NCBI GenBank assembly: GCA_025201765.1
Contig: MU623376.1
Coordinates: forward strand, 1-64,000
DNA from: Daldinia sp. FL1419
Taxonomy: Eukaryota > Ascomycota > Sordariomycetes > Xylariales > Hypoxylaceae
Direction: 5' to 3'
DNA: 64,000 bases
The position numbers and the translations under genes were made by a program. Shown piece by piece: positions 1 through 11,600 of the stretch; position 1 is the stretch's first letter; each line of letters begins with the position of its first letter. Below the pieces are notes generated by a model. It saw only the letters and a list, made by a program, of their open reading frames with translations, did not search any database and was not told the origin of the DNA.

Positions 1-1656
1 ATTATAATTATTAAAATTTTTATTTTTAAATAAAATATTATTATAAAAGAATTATTAAATTATAATATATTATTATATTTAATAAATAAATAAAATTATT
101 TAAAAATTAAGAAATTTATGGATTAATTCATTTTAAATGGGAACCCAGATTTAATCCTAATATATACTTTAATTACATAATAAGCCAGGTAGGTGCTATA
201 GAGTTCCTTCCTGCCAACAGAGAGAAAGAAAAAACACCCCACAATCCATCTCCAAGACGCGTGTTGACAGGTTGATTAATCCGTGCCAACATTAGAAATA
301 TAGGTACACCAACAGTCACAAATCATATTAGTGACACGTAAAGACGTAGTTAATCGAATAACAAGTTTTTCGAGGCAGGCTGGCAGGTCATCGGTTGTTG
401 TACAATACCTAGAATTGGCAGTAGGGCTGTGCCTCTTCTGGCTGCAGAACGGCGGCGATCGATGATCCCGCGTTCCAGAAGATCCCAACTGACCAAAATG
501 CGACGGCATGTAACTGCGCATAGCCTATCTTTCGTCTAACTATGTACAATAACTGCCCATCTTCCAACATACTTCGCTGGATGACGACCCTTCGTGGGGA
601 AGCTAAAGTGAGGCTTGTCTATTTCTGAGGATAGATACCTACCTACCTTATAATCATCGGCTATCCGGAGAGGAGTTCTGGAGGTGCAACGGCGTAGAAT
701 CGAAGGCTATTAGAGATGCCGCGTCTACCGCAACTAAACCAACTCAAACCAAACCAAATCAAATCAAATCAAACCATACTAACCTACTAAATTATACTGC
801 TACCTAAAATATTTGCCGTGAGATCCGTCAACCTCTCTTCGTTAGTATGCCGTCACTCTCCTCCCGTGACATCCATGAATAAAGAAAAGACAACAATAGG
901 ACGCACCACCAGCCATGACGGAATTCGGAAACGCGCATCAACAGCTACGTTTCAGCTGTGTCTCCTCTTTCCCTATTCTTTATTCCGATTTTCCGATCTT
1001 CAGCTTAACTAGGGTTGGCTCGACGTGGGATCGAATCTAGGCGAACGTCAAATGAGCTGATCGGTGATTGCTTTGAAGAGCTGTCGTAGGTTGGGGGCGC
1101 AGGGTAAGCTGGCTCCCCCGCTTCCCATTGGCTCGATCTCACGAATTGGGTAATGCCGTTCGTGTCTAGGACTTGGTATGACATACGCCGTAACCGGGAA
1201 ATCGATTCGCAGGTCGCAGGGTGCATTATGCGCGAGGACGGTGCCGTGTTGTAAAGGTGGGTGGCAACGAATATGAAGATAGAACGTGGGCCGATATATG
1301 TGCCAGGTATGTAAATAAATCAGTGGCTTGATCGTTGATAGTAATTATATTAGTTAACTACGAGGAATATACAACTTGTGGTTTCAGATTATTTGATTTT
1401 ATTCAATCTTGTCTCGTCTATTATACGAACAACCGTCTCTAGAGTCTAGATGTATCCCATAAGCCTCATTATATATCATGCTCTAACCTAAACAACCTAT
1501 TCATCCTCGTTGCTATCGCAGGACGGTATCGTATAACTCCCTATCGCCGTAACATGCTCAATAAACAAAAGAAACCCAACATAAACGCCGTGACATGAAG
1601 TGCAGATAGTCCTCCAAAAGGAGGTATCCAATTATGATGTATTGATTGCCCTCCAT
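1..1656. other. Intergenic, AT-rich at left edge
   Basis: No supportable gene. The first 180 bases are almost pure A/T, like an AT-rich or RIP-decayed block reaching the window edge. A short (caaac/caaat) simple repeat lies at 731-775. The ORFs here are under 85 codons, show no recognisable protein features and look like chance. Confidence 0.6.
731..775. repeat. Simple repeat, pentanucleotide CAAAC/CAAAT
   Basis: Imperfect tandem run of aacca/aatca units (caaaccaaatcaaatcaaat core). Low-complexity DNA with no gene attached. Confidence 0.7.
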
Positions 1657-2754
1657 CTAAGCTGCACTCCGCACAGGGGGTTGTGTCGGTAATTGTATAG
1701 GGTGTTCTTGATGTTCTTGGATTGTCGGCGTAGACGTCTGAGTAACCTCGACCTCGGGCTTCTTGAGCTCGGAGAAGGCCTCCGGCCAAAGGAACATCTT
1801 CTCCTCTTTCGTCGGGGACATGAGCACGTATCTCGGCACGGCATTCTTGCTCGACACCCTGCGCCAGAGGTTCGCGCGCGGGTTAAACCGGACCGGAAGG
1901 CCCTTGCCGCCTGTCTTCTGTTCGTCTTCTAGCCGGATGCGCTCGATCTCGCGCTGGATGTCGGCGAATGTGTCGAAGGGGATATACGGGATGTTGTGCT
2001 CTTTGCAGTATTCCTCGAGGCGCAGGCCACGACGCGCGAATAATACGTCTGCTTCCCTAGCGGCGGGCAGGTCTGATACACCGTCGCCGATGAACACGAT
2101 GAGCGGGACCGTGCCGTCGTCGCACGCCGTCTCAGCTTCTTTGCGGGCTTCGGTGATGGACTGCGCCTTGTCGTGTCCGAGCTCCGTGTCGTGGCGCCAG
2201 ATGGGCTTCCACTCAGAGCCGTCGGCCGAGATGTGTGCGTCGTTGGCTACGATACCGATGTGCGACGAGGCCTCCTCACCGAGGAAAGTGTCGAGGACTT
2301 TCCTTAGGATGGGTTTTAGACCGGCGGATATCACATTGAAGGGGATGTCATTCTTGAGACAGTACTGGTGGAAGCTCTGGAAGTCCGGGTCGATCTCAAG
2401 GGTCTTCTCCATGACTTCAAAGCCATCTTCAAAGGGCACATTAAGAGAACCCCACATCTCCTCCGAAACATCCCGGAAAGATCGCTCGCCGGTCTTGATT
2501 TGTTCATCTAACATCTCTCTTCGCTTAGAGCCGCAACCATGGTTGTCGAAGAGGACGTGTCCGGTATCTTGCATGAATATCGTACCATCGAAATCTAATG
2601 CTGCGTTAGCGAATGGCTCCATCGAGTGTAGAATGTTTTGATGTGTTACCATACCTGAAAAGCAAATAATCTTTCTCTTGTTTGTGGATTGAGCCTTGGC
2701 ATCTCCCAAGGTCTTGACTTCGGGGGCCGGAGGTGGCGTAAGTGTGATAGGCAT
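1657..2754 (-). CDS. HAD-superfamily phosphatase (Ynl010w/PHOSPHO-like)
   Basis: Two exons, 2655-2754 and 1657-2594, encoding 345 aa. A 60-nt intron (2595-2654) has no stop and is a multiple of 3, so unspliced reading stays open. Splicing joins ...IICFS to DFDGT and restores haloacid dehalogenase motif I (D34-x-D36-G-T). Motif II is near S123-A-G, then HDK at 174-176, then motif IV GDGVSD at 203-208. The GHDK...GDGVSD...LFA+RG arrangement matches the yeast Ynl010w (polyol phosphatase) / PSPase-like subgroup, so it is expected to be a soluble Mg-dependent phosphomonoesterase acting on a small phosphorylated metabolite. The substrate cannot be read from sequence. The C-terminal 70 residues are Pro/Thr/Gln-rich and probably disordered. 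It is transcribed away from the MITE at 3229. Confidence 0.93.
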   Translation of the reverse strand: MPITLTPPPAPEVKTLGDAKAQSTNKRKIICFSGMVTHQNILHSMEPFANAALDFDGTIFMQDTGHVLFDNHGCGSKRREMLDEQIKTGERSFRDVSEEMWGSLNVPFEDGFEVMEKTLEIDPDFQSFHQYCLKNDIPFNVISAGLKPILRKVLDTFLGEEASSHIGIVANDAHISADGSEWKPIWRHDTELGHDKAQSITEARKEAETACDDGTVPLIVFIGDGVSDLPAAREADVLFARRGLRLEEYCKEHNIPYIPFDTFADIQREIERIRLEDEQKTGGKGLPVRFNPRANLWRRVSSKNAVPRYVLMSPTKEEKMFLWPEAFSELKKPEVEVTQTSTPTIQEHQEHPIQLPTQPPVRSAA

Positions 2755-3228
2755 ATTGGGTGTTGATGTTTCTGTATATATGATCTATAATCTAGGCAGT
2801 CTATAAGAAATGTAAACCGAAGTCTATACAACGGGAAAAAGATAGTGAGTAGTAGTGGCGACTTTATTTGATTGGTATGTTTCTATGGCTTGTCTTGTAA
2901 TGAAGAATCCATTGTGAAATATGATGAGAAGGCAGATTTATATAAGAGTGTGGCATCGTGGAAAAAGCGGCTAAGCCCACAGCCTTTTTGGCGGGACGAG
3001 AGGACCCTTCACGATATGACGAGACCGGACAGGAAACGTAGGTGGTCAAACGAAGCCATCGTCATATCAGAAGCAAAGAGATTACTCCGTAATCCTGGCT
3101 ATGATTTTACAGGGGTTTCATGCAAGCGCCGATTTGGAGTGCAGGTCCAGCTCGGTAGAGAACAAAGGCATCACCCTATCGGCATGCACGTTGACATAGT
3201 CTGGAATAGCCCGTGTTACCTATTTGCA

Positions 3229-3760
3229 CAGTAATTTTAACAACACAGGTAAAAACTCATAAAAACACAGGTCCTCGCCACTTTCCACGTGAGATGGTGG
3301 CTAAGACGGTCTCCCACCTAATTTGTAAGGGATTTAGTCCAACCCCCAACTAAAAAAAGAAAAAAACAGAAAGCTGCCCGGTCGCATTTTTTAAATTTAA
3401 TATCGGAGCGCTTGTCAACACCAGCGCCACCACCTGCACCAGCGCCACAATTGTACACGATACCCTCAACACCAGCGCTCACGGCGGCGAGGCCTAATTA
3501 TAATAATTGAATAGATGCATGGTTAAAATAAGTGGTTATGAGGTTATTTGAATTTTTGTAAAATAATTGAATTTATTGAATTTATTGTATTATTTATGAA
3601 ATATATTAAATATGCGACCGGATCAAATTCTGTATGTGTTAGGGTATGAGATTAAGCCCCATACAAATTAGGTGGGAGACCGTCTTAGCCACTATCTTAT
3701 GTGGAAAGTGGCGAGGACCTGTGTTTTTATGAGTTTTTACCTGTGTTGTTAAAATTACTG
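3229..3760. mobile_element. MITE, Mutator (MULE)-like, copy 1
   Basis: Long terminal inverted repeats of roughly 110-120 bp. The left arm starts cagtaattttaacaacacag at 3229 and the right arm is its reverse complement ending at 3760. It is flanked by a perfect 9-bp direct repeat, ctatttgca, at 3220-3228 and 3761-3769. A 9-bp duplication is the Mutator-superfamily signature. There is no transposase ORF in the 532 bp, so it is non-autonomous. The inner part contains a run of accagcgcc-type units near 3416-3480. The right arm carries C-to-T changes relative to the left arm around 3688-3706, two of three in CpA context, consistent with RIP. Confidence 0.88.
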
Positions 3761-4793
3761 CTATTTGCACGCCACTCGGTCCATTCGGGGCATTTTTGCT
3801 TTTCTTGGCCATGTTCGTAGACCAGGGGTTCAAGGCACAAAGAAGCCGAAAAAGATCGTGGACGACCTAAGGTAAGCGTGGTTTGTCGAGCCTCGTAGAA
3901 CAAAAAGCTACCTATCAGACCTATCTAACCTAATTATCTACCTACACTGCGCAAGAAATGGGTCTCGACCCGTTCTTTGCGGTTCCGGATCGACTTGTAT
4001 GTCTATCTCCCGAAGTCTAGATTCCTCTCGAAACTAGTGGCAAATCCACCGGTGTGTATATGATCTTCGTAGTGTATAAATCGACATTTTCTATATCGAA
4101 GGATCTTCGCAAATTCCATCCATGATATGGCTTTCTAAAATTCTCTACGTGGCTGTTAACTAGTCCCTTGTTCCTTGGTGCGTCGTAATTTCTTCCCTAA
4201 TGCTAGTCGGATTAATAGCCCACTCACACACATCAGATAGCATTAGCCTGCAGCAATTTTAGGACGGATATGGCCTTGACGAGTCACGATGTTTGATTGT
4301 CTTTCGGCTGTCAGTAGCATGTATGAGCAGTAATAAGACTGAAAGAGTCCGGTTGTAGAAAGGTCCGAGTGACGTAGTGATGTCATAGACGGCATTCAAC
4401 ATACACTACATAGATCCCACGATAAATTCGCGCTCTTACTAAGAAGTCTCGCGCTCTTTAACTGGACAAGGTAATGAAGTGACGGCCCACTAGTTACCGC
4501 AGAGATAGCAGAAGCTTTAACTATACCGAAAGAAGATTAGTTTAAGGCATGATGAAATCGCCAGAGGCTCTTAGGTAGTACAGCCTTTCAGGCGGTCAAT
4601 AGGTACCTAGCTAAGATCAACAGGTGAATAAGCAACGAGGGGCTCAGCATGTGGTACGCCATTGTGAATGAGGGGCATCCGGGGCATTCTATTTCATCCC
4701 TTCCAACCACGAACCGTATAATTATCGCATCATTTTGTATTAGTGTCCTTCTACTATCATCCCTTGGTAACCGTGTCAACAAAGATCGATTGT

Positions 4794-4812
4794 CCCCCCC
4801 TTTTTTTTTTTC
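4794..4812. repeat. Polypyrimidine (C/T) tract
   Basis: Run of C followed by a run of T in intergenic DNA. Simple low-complexity sequence; no function inferred. Confidence 0.6.
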
Positions 4813-5393
4813 TTGTTCTACATCAATTAGGCGCAGACATTGATCCCTTGCCCGATTTTAAAGCACGAACCACTCACGTGTTATAGTCTTGAAAGCGTCT
4901 TGAAAGCGTCATTATGCATCTGAATAGCATTATGTATTGAAATCTTCGAGATGTGAGCTTTATGAATATGTGGCTTCATATCACAGATGATGTCACTTTT
5001 TAAGTTGGCTTATTTTCTGACTTCTAGTGCTTTGTAATACCCCAAGTTTTGGATGTTTTAGCACCAAATCACAATCTATGACACTTCGTGTTACTTGTCG
5101 GAATACCCATTTTGGAAATATTTCCAGGTGTCGTCAGATTACATCCATTCCACGTATCATAGACTGAATTGAATACTAATCACCCTCGTTCCTCTCGATC
5201 TGCGAATAACAGCGGTCAAACACATAACCAACGCCAGGACGACACCATATGAAGTATTCATCATGTTCGTGGAATATCATAGCCAAAGGATTCTTGCCTT
5301 TTCTTTATACCTCGTCTCCAAGGTTTACGAGGATGTAAACATTCATCGAGACTGATGTATTAACCGCCCCCTTTCTCTTCGAGTAAATAATTT

Positions 5394-6474
5394 CTAAGCT
5401 GAAACCTTTGCGCTAAACTTAGCGGCCGCCTTGTCAAATAATTCGCTCTTTTCTTCGAGATCGACTAGGAAAAGGTGTTCAGGGGCGGCCTTCTTTAGGG
5501 AACTGTAAAGAAATAGTGTTAGTCTGCGTGGGCTGCTTAAGCTAGTTCGGAAATAGCATACTTTGTAAGCTCAGAAACAGAGGCGGCGTCCTTGCCAGTA
5601 ATCACTGACAGAACTAATAAATTGGCAATGGCTTCGGAGTATTCAGGTTGCTTCTGCACAGCTTGTTCGAGAGCACTCTGTGCTTCCTCCACACGGCCTA
5701 AGTGTAACTCGCATACCGCCTGGGAGACGAGGGAGATGATCGAGGATGTCGAAGGGGCTTGCGCGAGTTCTTCGAAAACGTAAAACGCTTGCTGATATTT
5801 GTCTCCTCCCTAAATTCGAAGCCATTCGTTAATTATATTCTCGTTCTCGGTGTAAGATGTCTAATATATACATACCAGTCGTAAGCCAACCCACGACTCT
5901 GCCAAGTTGACAAGTAGACTATCTTGGGCCCATCGCCTCGCTGCCGCGACTTCTTTGAGGGCTAGATCGGTCCTGTTTTGTTGGAGGTGGATTTGTGTGA
6001 TCAAAGCGACGGCGTCCACTACGTAAGCCCCTATTAGTATTCAAATCCAACAATCATTATTTGTCGAGTAATAAACATACGGCTACCAGAGTGCTGCGAT
6101 AAGAGCGCGAGCGCCTCTTCCGACTTTCCAGCAGCCTGCAAGACTGTCCCTCCTAGAATTTGGACCGTTTGGTTGTCTCCAGCTGAGGAGGCGAGTTCCT
6201 CAATTGCTTGAACAGCAGCATCTGTCTTCCCCAGGCTATACTCGGCTAGAGCGCGCACAGCTACCAGCTCGGGTTCCGATTCTCCTTGAACGTCGGCGAC
6301 CACATCTTCACTTTGCCCCAAAGCAATGCGAGCTCGGAGGGAAAGAATTCGAGCGGGTAGGGCGTTTTCGGGCGAAAGAGCGGACGTGTCAAAGTCGATG
6401 ACCTCCTGGTATTGACCTTGGTGGAAGTGATTGTGAATGTTAATCAACTCGCCCTCTGCAGAGTAAGGATCCAT
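5394..6474 (-). CDS. SEC28: Coatomer subunit epsilon (epsilon-COP)
   Basis: Four exons: 6081-6474, 5876-6018, 5562-5809 and 5394-5502, encoding 297 aa, the usual length for the family. The start is the ATG at 6474, giving MDPYSAEGEL; codons upstream only extend from a TTG. Introns are 62, 66 and 59 nt with GTATGT/GTATGC donors. The protein is all TPR-like helical hairpins with the family's IHNHFHQGQYQEVIDFD start and the segment ALKEVAAARRWAQDSLL. It is the epsilon subunit of the COPI coat and stabilises alpha-COP on the cage for Golgi-to-ER retrograde transport. This is cytosolic and Golgi-membrane housekeeping. No anomaly: all phases join and the length is standard. Confidence 0.96.
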
Positions 6475-6519
6475 ATTGTCTAATTTTGGGCTTATTTTAC
6501 TCGACTCCGTTTCCGACAA

Positions 6520-7217
6520 TCGAGGATTCGACTATTTAATGATAATGATTTCGAGGTACGGTGGAAGGCAGTTTACTTCTGAGATAAAGTTGGCGTGTTC
6601 AAAAGCTGCCAGCTGACAATAGCAGTCACCTGCTGTCTACAGTAGGTACCTATGGATCCTACCTAACCTAGTGTATTCCATCCATTAGGGTGGGGTACCT
6701 TAAGATGTACCTGAATTATTATGTAATAAAAGCAACATGGTCTGTGCATTCGATTATTCTTGTCAGCCTTATCTAGAGACTACCTAGAGTACATCGTCGA
6801 GAGGTACCTAAGTACATTATTGGCCCCTTCGAGAAAATAAAAAAGCATCGCAACTCCTCCCACCCCTTTTTTTTGCCTTTTATGATTATTATTGTACAAG
6901 ATTAAAACTTGCATGAACAAGTTGCATAGAAAAGTTGAATCAAGCATTCGATGTTTAACATTCGAGAAAGGAAATAAAAGGGTAAAATCCCTTAGCAAAT
7001 TATGAGCCCTAGTCATCTCTTCATGTCCCCGCGTTGATTTGCATTATCTCGTTCATTCGTCATGCCGTAGCATGTTTTGGCATATTCCACTGCCTCCTTC
7101 GCCTAGGTATGAATTAAGCCCAGAGCAATACGAAGTGTCTAGGAAAGTACCTAGGTAGTGCGACTCGTCTCGCAGATTTAAGAGTATTGGAGTGCAACTT
7201 GTCTCCTATGCGACGTC
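6520..7217. other. Intergenic
   Basis: Space between the epsilon-COP start and the 3' end of the RanBP2-finger gene. It includes the epsilon-COP 5' leader and a CCTAGGTA-type motif near 7150. Minus-strand ORFs here are short and featureless. Confidence 0.55.
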
Positions 7218-9170
7218 TCACATCTTCGCGTTAACTTCTTCGACAACCTTATCGATCACTTCGCGCGCCGATTCTGTAAAACATCTCATGGTTTCGTCAT
7301 ACTCTCGTAGCTCATATAAGAGGTGTACCAGGTCTGTCGCGGTCTTTCGCAAAAGGGTGACGGTAGCCTGTCCGGCATCTCCGCCGGAGATGATCTCGTG
7401 GGTTGGATTACTCTGCTGATCCTGGCGAGAAGGTCGTTCGTCTGGGTTGCGAGACTCGACCTGGGTAACCGCGTTGGCGGATCCGTGCTCTGAATCCATT
7501 CTCTTCTTGAGACACGATCGGATATTCAAAGGTTCGGGGATATCAGATGCGTCTACAAGAGATGCATCGTAATCTTTCATAGACGAAGCGTATTTACCCT
7601 CGAATGCCGTGGGCTCTGCGAAGGTAACGTGACGATCGCGACGGTCTGTGCTGTGAAGTCGTGCCGGGCGTTTTTCCAAGCAACGTAGACAGGCCGCTCG
7701 TCTCGAAAAGTTCGAGAAGTTGCACTTGGGGCAGAACCAGTCAGGAAGAGGAGTGTCTTTGATGGTCTGGTTAGGTGCTGGAACGTATCCACAGAGGTTA
7801 TCGAACTTTCGATGAAACGGCTTGTTGGAGATTTCCGGTTGAGACTGGGGAGTAGGGAATTGTTCTTGGCGAAGTATCATAGGCATAGACGTAGACGTAG
7901 GCGTAGGCGAAGAATTAATTTCATTGGAGTTGCTGGATACTTTGCGAACGTCGCCTAGTGGGTGAAGGATAGAGGAGGCAGTAGCGCGGCGCGTGTTGGA
8001 TTGATAACCTGTTGCGCTTGCTCCTTCCTCGAAATATTGTTCGATAGGTTGTTTGATAAGCTGATTAATAAGTCGACCCGATGGCAACGACGGAAGCGGC
8101 TTGTTCAGGTCAAAGTTGGATTTAGTTAGTTTGTGAATCCTGACCGTTTTATCGCTGTCCTTATCAGATGAGACGAAAACACCGTCGAAATCTTTGAATT
8201 CCTGCCAATCATCTATAGTCTGATCAGAAAAGGGACGATGTTCATTTCGTCTGTACGTCAAGTCATCTCCTGGTGTAGTATCATCTAGCCAGTTTTCAAA
8301 GCTCCCTGTCCAAGTAGGGTCGCCTTCAATACGGTCGGAAATACTTTCGAAGCCGGCTTCTACTGCTTGGTTATGGAGTTGTAGTAAATTTGGTGCACGA
8401 TGAGCTACCTCAAGATCATTCATTCTGCGCTTGCCCTTTTGCTTGATCCCTTGATTGCTCTCTTGCTTGCTCTCTTGCTTGCTCTTTTGCTCGTCGTCGT
8501 CGTCGTCATCTCTCGGTGTCCTGTGTTGTCCGATGATTCCGTCTATTGTAGGTGGACTTGATAAGTGACCCTCGCCCAAATTATGGCCGCTACTCTGCCT
8601 ATTAGAATCAAGCAAGTCGGCCTGCGCTGCAGTGGCCTGGGCCGCAATCTCGCCCGTCAGGCCCCCATATCGGCCGTAATTGTCGATTGCAGTCTGTAAA
8701 GACGAGTTTCGAGATATGTCGGTTCTTGAATGCTGTATCGGTTTGTATGACTTATGATAGGCGGGGGTGCCGATTAGGCCTTCACTCATCAGTCGTGTCG
8801 TCCGGCTAGTAGTTGTTGCCTCGTCGTTAGTGAATAAACCCTTGAACTTAGTTGCAAAATTATACGAGAGTCTCCTATAAGTATGTTCTCGAGACGATGG
8901 TCTCAGAAGTCCAACGTAAGCCTCATTTCCAATCTTATCCTTGCTTTTACTAAGTGCTGCGGTGATACCAGTAAACTTCTTGGATAAGGACTTAGTCAAC
9001 GATGATACCTTGGTTGGAGTACCTCCTTCCTTTTCGACCGGTTTTGGTGTCGAAGAGTACTGATGAGTTTGAGCTAATTCATGCTCTTTGGCTTCTTTGC
9101 AAGCTTGGCGATATCTCTCCAGTTCAAAGGGGCCATCACTAGAAGAGGAGACAGACCCTTCACTGCCCAT
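7218..9170 (-). CDS. RanBP2-type zinc finger protein, otherwise unknown
   Basis: Single exon, 650 aa, start ATG in good context (cacaATGg). Most of the chain is polar and low-complexity (Ser, Gln, Asp), so probably disordered: a poly-Asp stretch at 221-227 is followed by repeated KQES units at about 230-240. The only recognisable domain is one RanBP2-type zinc ribbon, W478-F-C480-x2-C483-x10-C494-x2-C497. This fold binds ubiquitin, Ran-GDP or single-stranded RNA in different families, so a partner cannot be chosen. An amphipathic C-terminal helix (about 605-650) may mediate interactions. Function unknown. The 5' leader contains three TAAGGG units near 9397. Confidence 0.8.
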   Translation of the reverse strand: MGSEGSVSSSSDGPFELERYRQACKEAKEHELAQTHQYSSTPKPVEKEGGTPTKVSSLTKSLSKKFTGITAALSKSKDKIGNEAYVGLLRPSSREHTYRRLSYNFATKFKGLFTNDEATTTSRTTRLMSEGLIGTPAYHKSYKPIQHSRTDISRNSSLQTAIDNYGRYGGLTGEIAAQATAAQADLLDSNRQSSGHNLGEGHLSSPPTIDGIIGQHRTPRDDDDDDEQKSKQESKQESNQGIKQKGKRRMNDLEVAHRAPNLLQLHNQAVEAGFESISDRIEGDPTWTGSFENWLDDTTPGDDLTYRRNEHRPFSDQTIDDWQEFKDFDGVFVSSDKDSDKTVRIHKLTKSNFDLNKPLPSLPSGRLINQLIKQPIEQYFEEGASATGYQSNTRRATASSILHPLGDVRKVSSNSNEINSSPTPTSTSMPMILRQEQFPTPQSQPEISNKPFHRKFDNLCGYVPAPNQTIKDTPLPDWFCPKCNFSNFSRRAACLRCLEKRPARLHSTDRRDRHVTFAEPTAFEGKYASSMKDYDASLVDASDIPEPLNIRSCLKKRMDSEHGSANAVTQVESRNPDERPSRQDQQSNPTHEIISGGDAGQATVTLLRKTATDLVHLLYELREYDETMRCFTESAREVIDKVVEEVNAKM

Positions 9171-11600
9171 TGTGAATAGAAGAGTAGATAACCGCCAGGT
9201 TAACCAGCAATTAGAAACGAGACAAGAACACGAAAGAAATGAGAAGGGAATACTAGTAGCGTAGTAAGCATTAATAAAGTTTTTAATTATCGACTCTGCC
9301 TTCTTTTAATGGTATTGATAGGTAACACCCAACAAACGTAGAGACGTAGAGTTGTTCGAAAAGAGATAGAAGAAAAGGGTGGAAGTGGAATGGTGTGTAA
9401 GGGTAAGGGTAAGGGCACAATATTTTTCGAGAAAGTGTAGGGTTGAAAAGAGAAATAAAGTGCAGCAGTGGTTAAACGCAGCACCAGGTAGACGCAACGC
9501 TGGATGTACGCATCGCGACTATCAGGTACGAATTGAATATTGATCCCTACCTAGGTACCTACATAAGGACATCGAAGACGACGTGGACGGCAACAGCATG
9601 GGCCACACCGAGACGATGACGATGACGGTGACGGTGACGATTGTAATTAGATAGCCCACCTAAGAACCGGTACCTATGTGTGTATGTAAAGACGAAGGTA
9701 CGGACAAGAGTGTCAGTTTGTGCTATACGTACGTGAGATTCTAAATCATTCTTCTTAGAGCACGTCGTTAGGATATGGTATTACGCACTCTATGGCGTTA
9801 TATCATCAGAGAAGGTCTGTTAAAGAATGTTTATGCTTCAAGATAGGCGCGAGGGTGTTGCTTGAACAAGTAGCCCTTATAATTTCATATATACATTGCG
9901 TATTATTTGTTACATATATATATATATACGAGAACGATAGAAGAATCAGGATTATGGCGGCGTATAAAGACCTCCCAACTAGAATATTGTATGTCTTTGG
10001 CTTATGAGGCCCTCTTCAGACCAAACTATTATGATTTATAATGCTCAAAACATCTACTTATTGTGCTGTAGGTAATAGGTGAAATTACATTTGGTAAATA
10101 TCAAAGTAACACCCATACTGTGTACGAATAGTAGTTCTTAGAAGAAGATTAAGGTGGTAAGATATAGTTAATGAACGTAAAGTAAATATCTTGCTGAGTG
10201 ACCACTAGTAGAGGTTACAATTGGGAAGTTCTGCCTCATCCACCCCGAGGCTAAAAATATTGGGATAGTTAACGTTTATTGGGATTAGATACCAATTCAC
10301 CTATCGTGGAATTATAGTGTGTGGTGGGCAGAATATCTAAACAACGTTTGGTGCATTTATTATCTCATATGAGGAAACTCTATATAAAGAACCAAAGTGT
10401 GTTTGCCTACGGAGATGATTGTCTAGGAATTCTCCTAGTAGAAAGACAACCTGTTTTCTAATGGCAATGGGAAAAATAAGTCAAAGAATATTGTGCAAAT
10501 GAGCAGGGAGTTAGAATACTGTCTTGTTGGGTCATGAAATATCTTTGAACTTCGCTAACGGTTTAACAATAGAAGTTTCCCACTAATATTCTTATTAAAT
10601 GGTTTATGGAATTATACTAGTAAAGCTCGCCGAGGTATAAGTGCCTGGGTCAGTTTATATCTTACTCCGTTGTTTCGCGAGATTTATGTCCAGTATAACT
10701 TCCAGCTCATCGACTAGTACCCAACTTACTCATGTATAATAATTTGACTCTTTGATGTTACAGGGGGAGAGCATTGGAACGCCAGTTGCTTAACTAGACA
10801 TGCGTATATTCTTCGTAGAAGTAGGCAGTTAGGTAATTGCACTTGTAGACCGACACTGACTAATTTCACGATTTCTAAAAACAATAGGTAATTATTTTTC
10901 AAATGCCTAGTTACCTAGGTAGATACAAGACAATACTAACGATATCATCGAGAGAAACAGTTGGTGAGGAAACTATTCTCTTGAATAAAGTAATCTATAG
11001 TATAGATGCTATTAAGAACTGCTTAATGACTATAACTGGGAAAGTGCTAATTAATAGTAGTCTTTGCCTGGAATCGCTGGCTGCTGGTACGGCATAACCG
11101 TCTGACATTAGTAATGGGGCTCCTTTTGCCATACATGGAGCAATTCATAACCCGACATGAACCGGGTTAAGCCAACAGACCCAGAAAATATCAGCGGGAT
11201 AATCCGGGATAAAATATACCTTGTACCCACGCTTATGATCCTACAAGATCCTAGAATACGATAACCCGATATATTTCCGCTAAGCCGCTTCCTATCACGT
11301 AGACACGGAATAGAGCATCTCAGCTGAATACTGAAAGCCATCCAGCTTTTTTAATCTCATTTACTTATTGTTCTCCTCCTGAATCGTCCTAGAAATTGAT
11401 AAGCGCCGGACTAAATGCTCGGGTTTATTACTTAGACACTACTTCGAGCGCCACAGACAGTGCGCAGAAATCCACGTAGCAAGCTTCAAGGACACCGGGT
11501 TAGTGCTTGCTAGATAGCTACCCAAGGTACCACAGCGTTTATCTCTATTGTCTGACATCCAGTACTCGGGGCTGCTCCGGGACCAATTAATATTACGAGT
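9171..11600. other. Intergenic, AT-rich
   Basis: No gene found. It contains three TAAGGG units near 9397, CCTAGGTA-type motifs near 9549 and 10911, a (gatgac/ggtgac) repeat at 9611-9641 and a (TA)n run near 9917-9928. ORFs up to about 88 codons have no domain or motif and sit in AT-rich DNA. Confidence 0.55.
9611..9641. repeat. Short tandem repeat GATGAC/GGTGAC
   Basis: Hexamer-type imperfect repeat (gacgatgacgatgacggtga core) in the distal upstream region of the RanBP2-finger gene. Confidence 0.6.

Larger units (their letters stand above)
2831..5393. other. Intergenic region with a MITE insertion
   Basis: Probable promoter of the HAD gene, followed by a 532-bp inverted-repeat element at 3229-3760 and then AT-rich DNA. 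A 120-codon ORF at 2872-3234 overlaps the MITE start by a few bases and has no domain or codon support. A C/T homopolymer run lies at 4794-4812. I see no gene. Confidence 0.6.

Noticed and set aside
1763..2641. Long + strand ORF opposite the HAD gene
   Set aside because: Antisense shadow of the HAD exons; no domain or start context.
2872..3234. 120-codon + ORF before the MITE
   Set aside because: Overlaps the HAD promoter and runs a few bases into the MITE arm; no motif.
6475..6519. Longer N-terminus for epsilon-COP
   Set aside because: Requires a TTG start; family proteins begin at MDPYSAEGE.
9397..9416. TAAGGG repeat resembling a telomere
   Set aside because: Only three units, the hexamer differs from TTAGGG, and it sits in a gene leader with genes on both sides.
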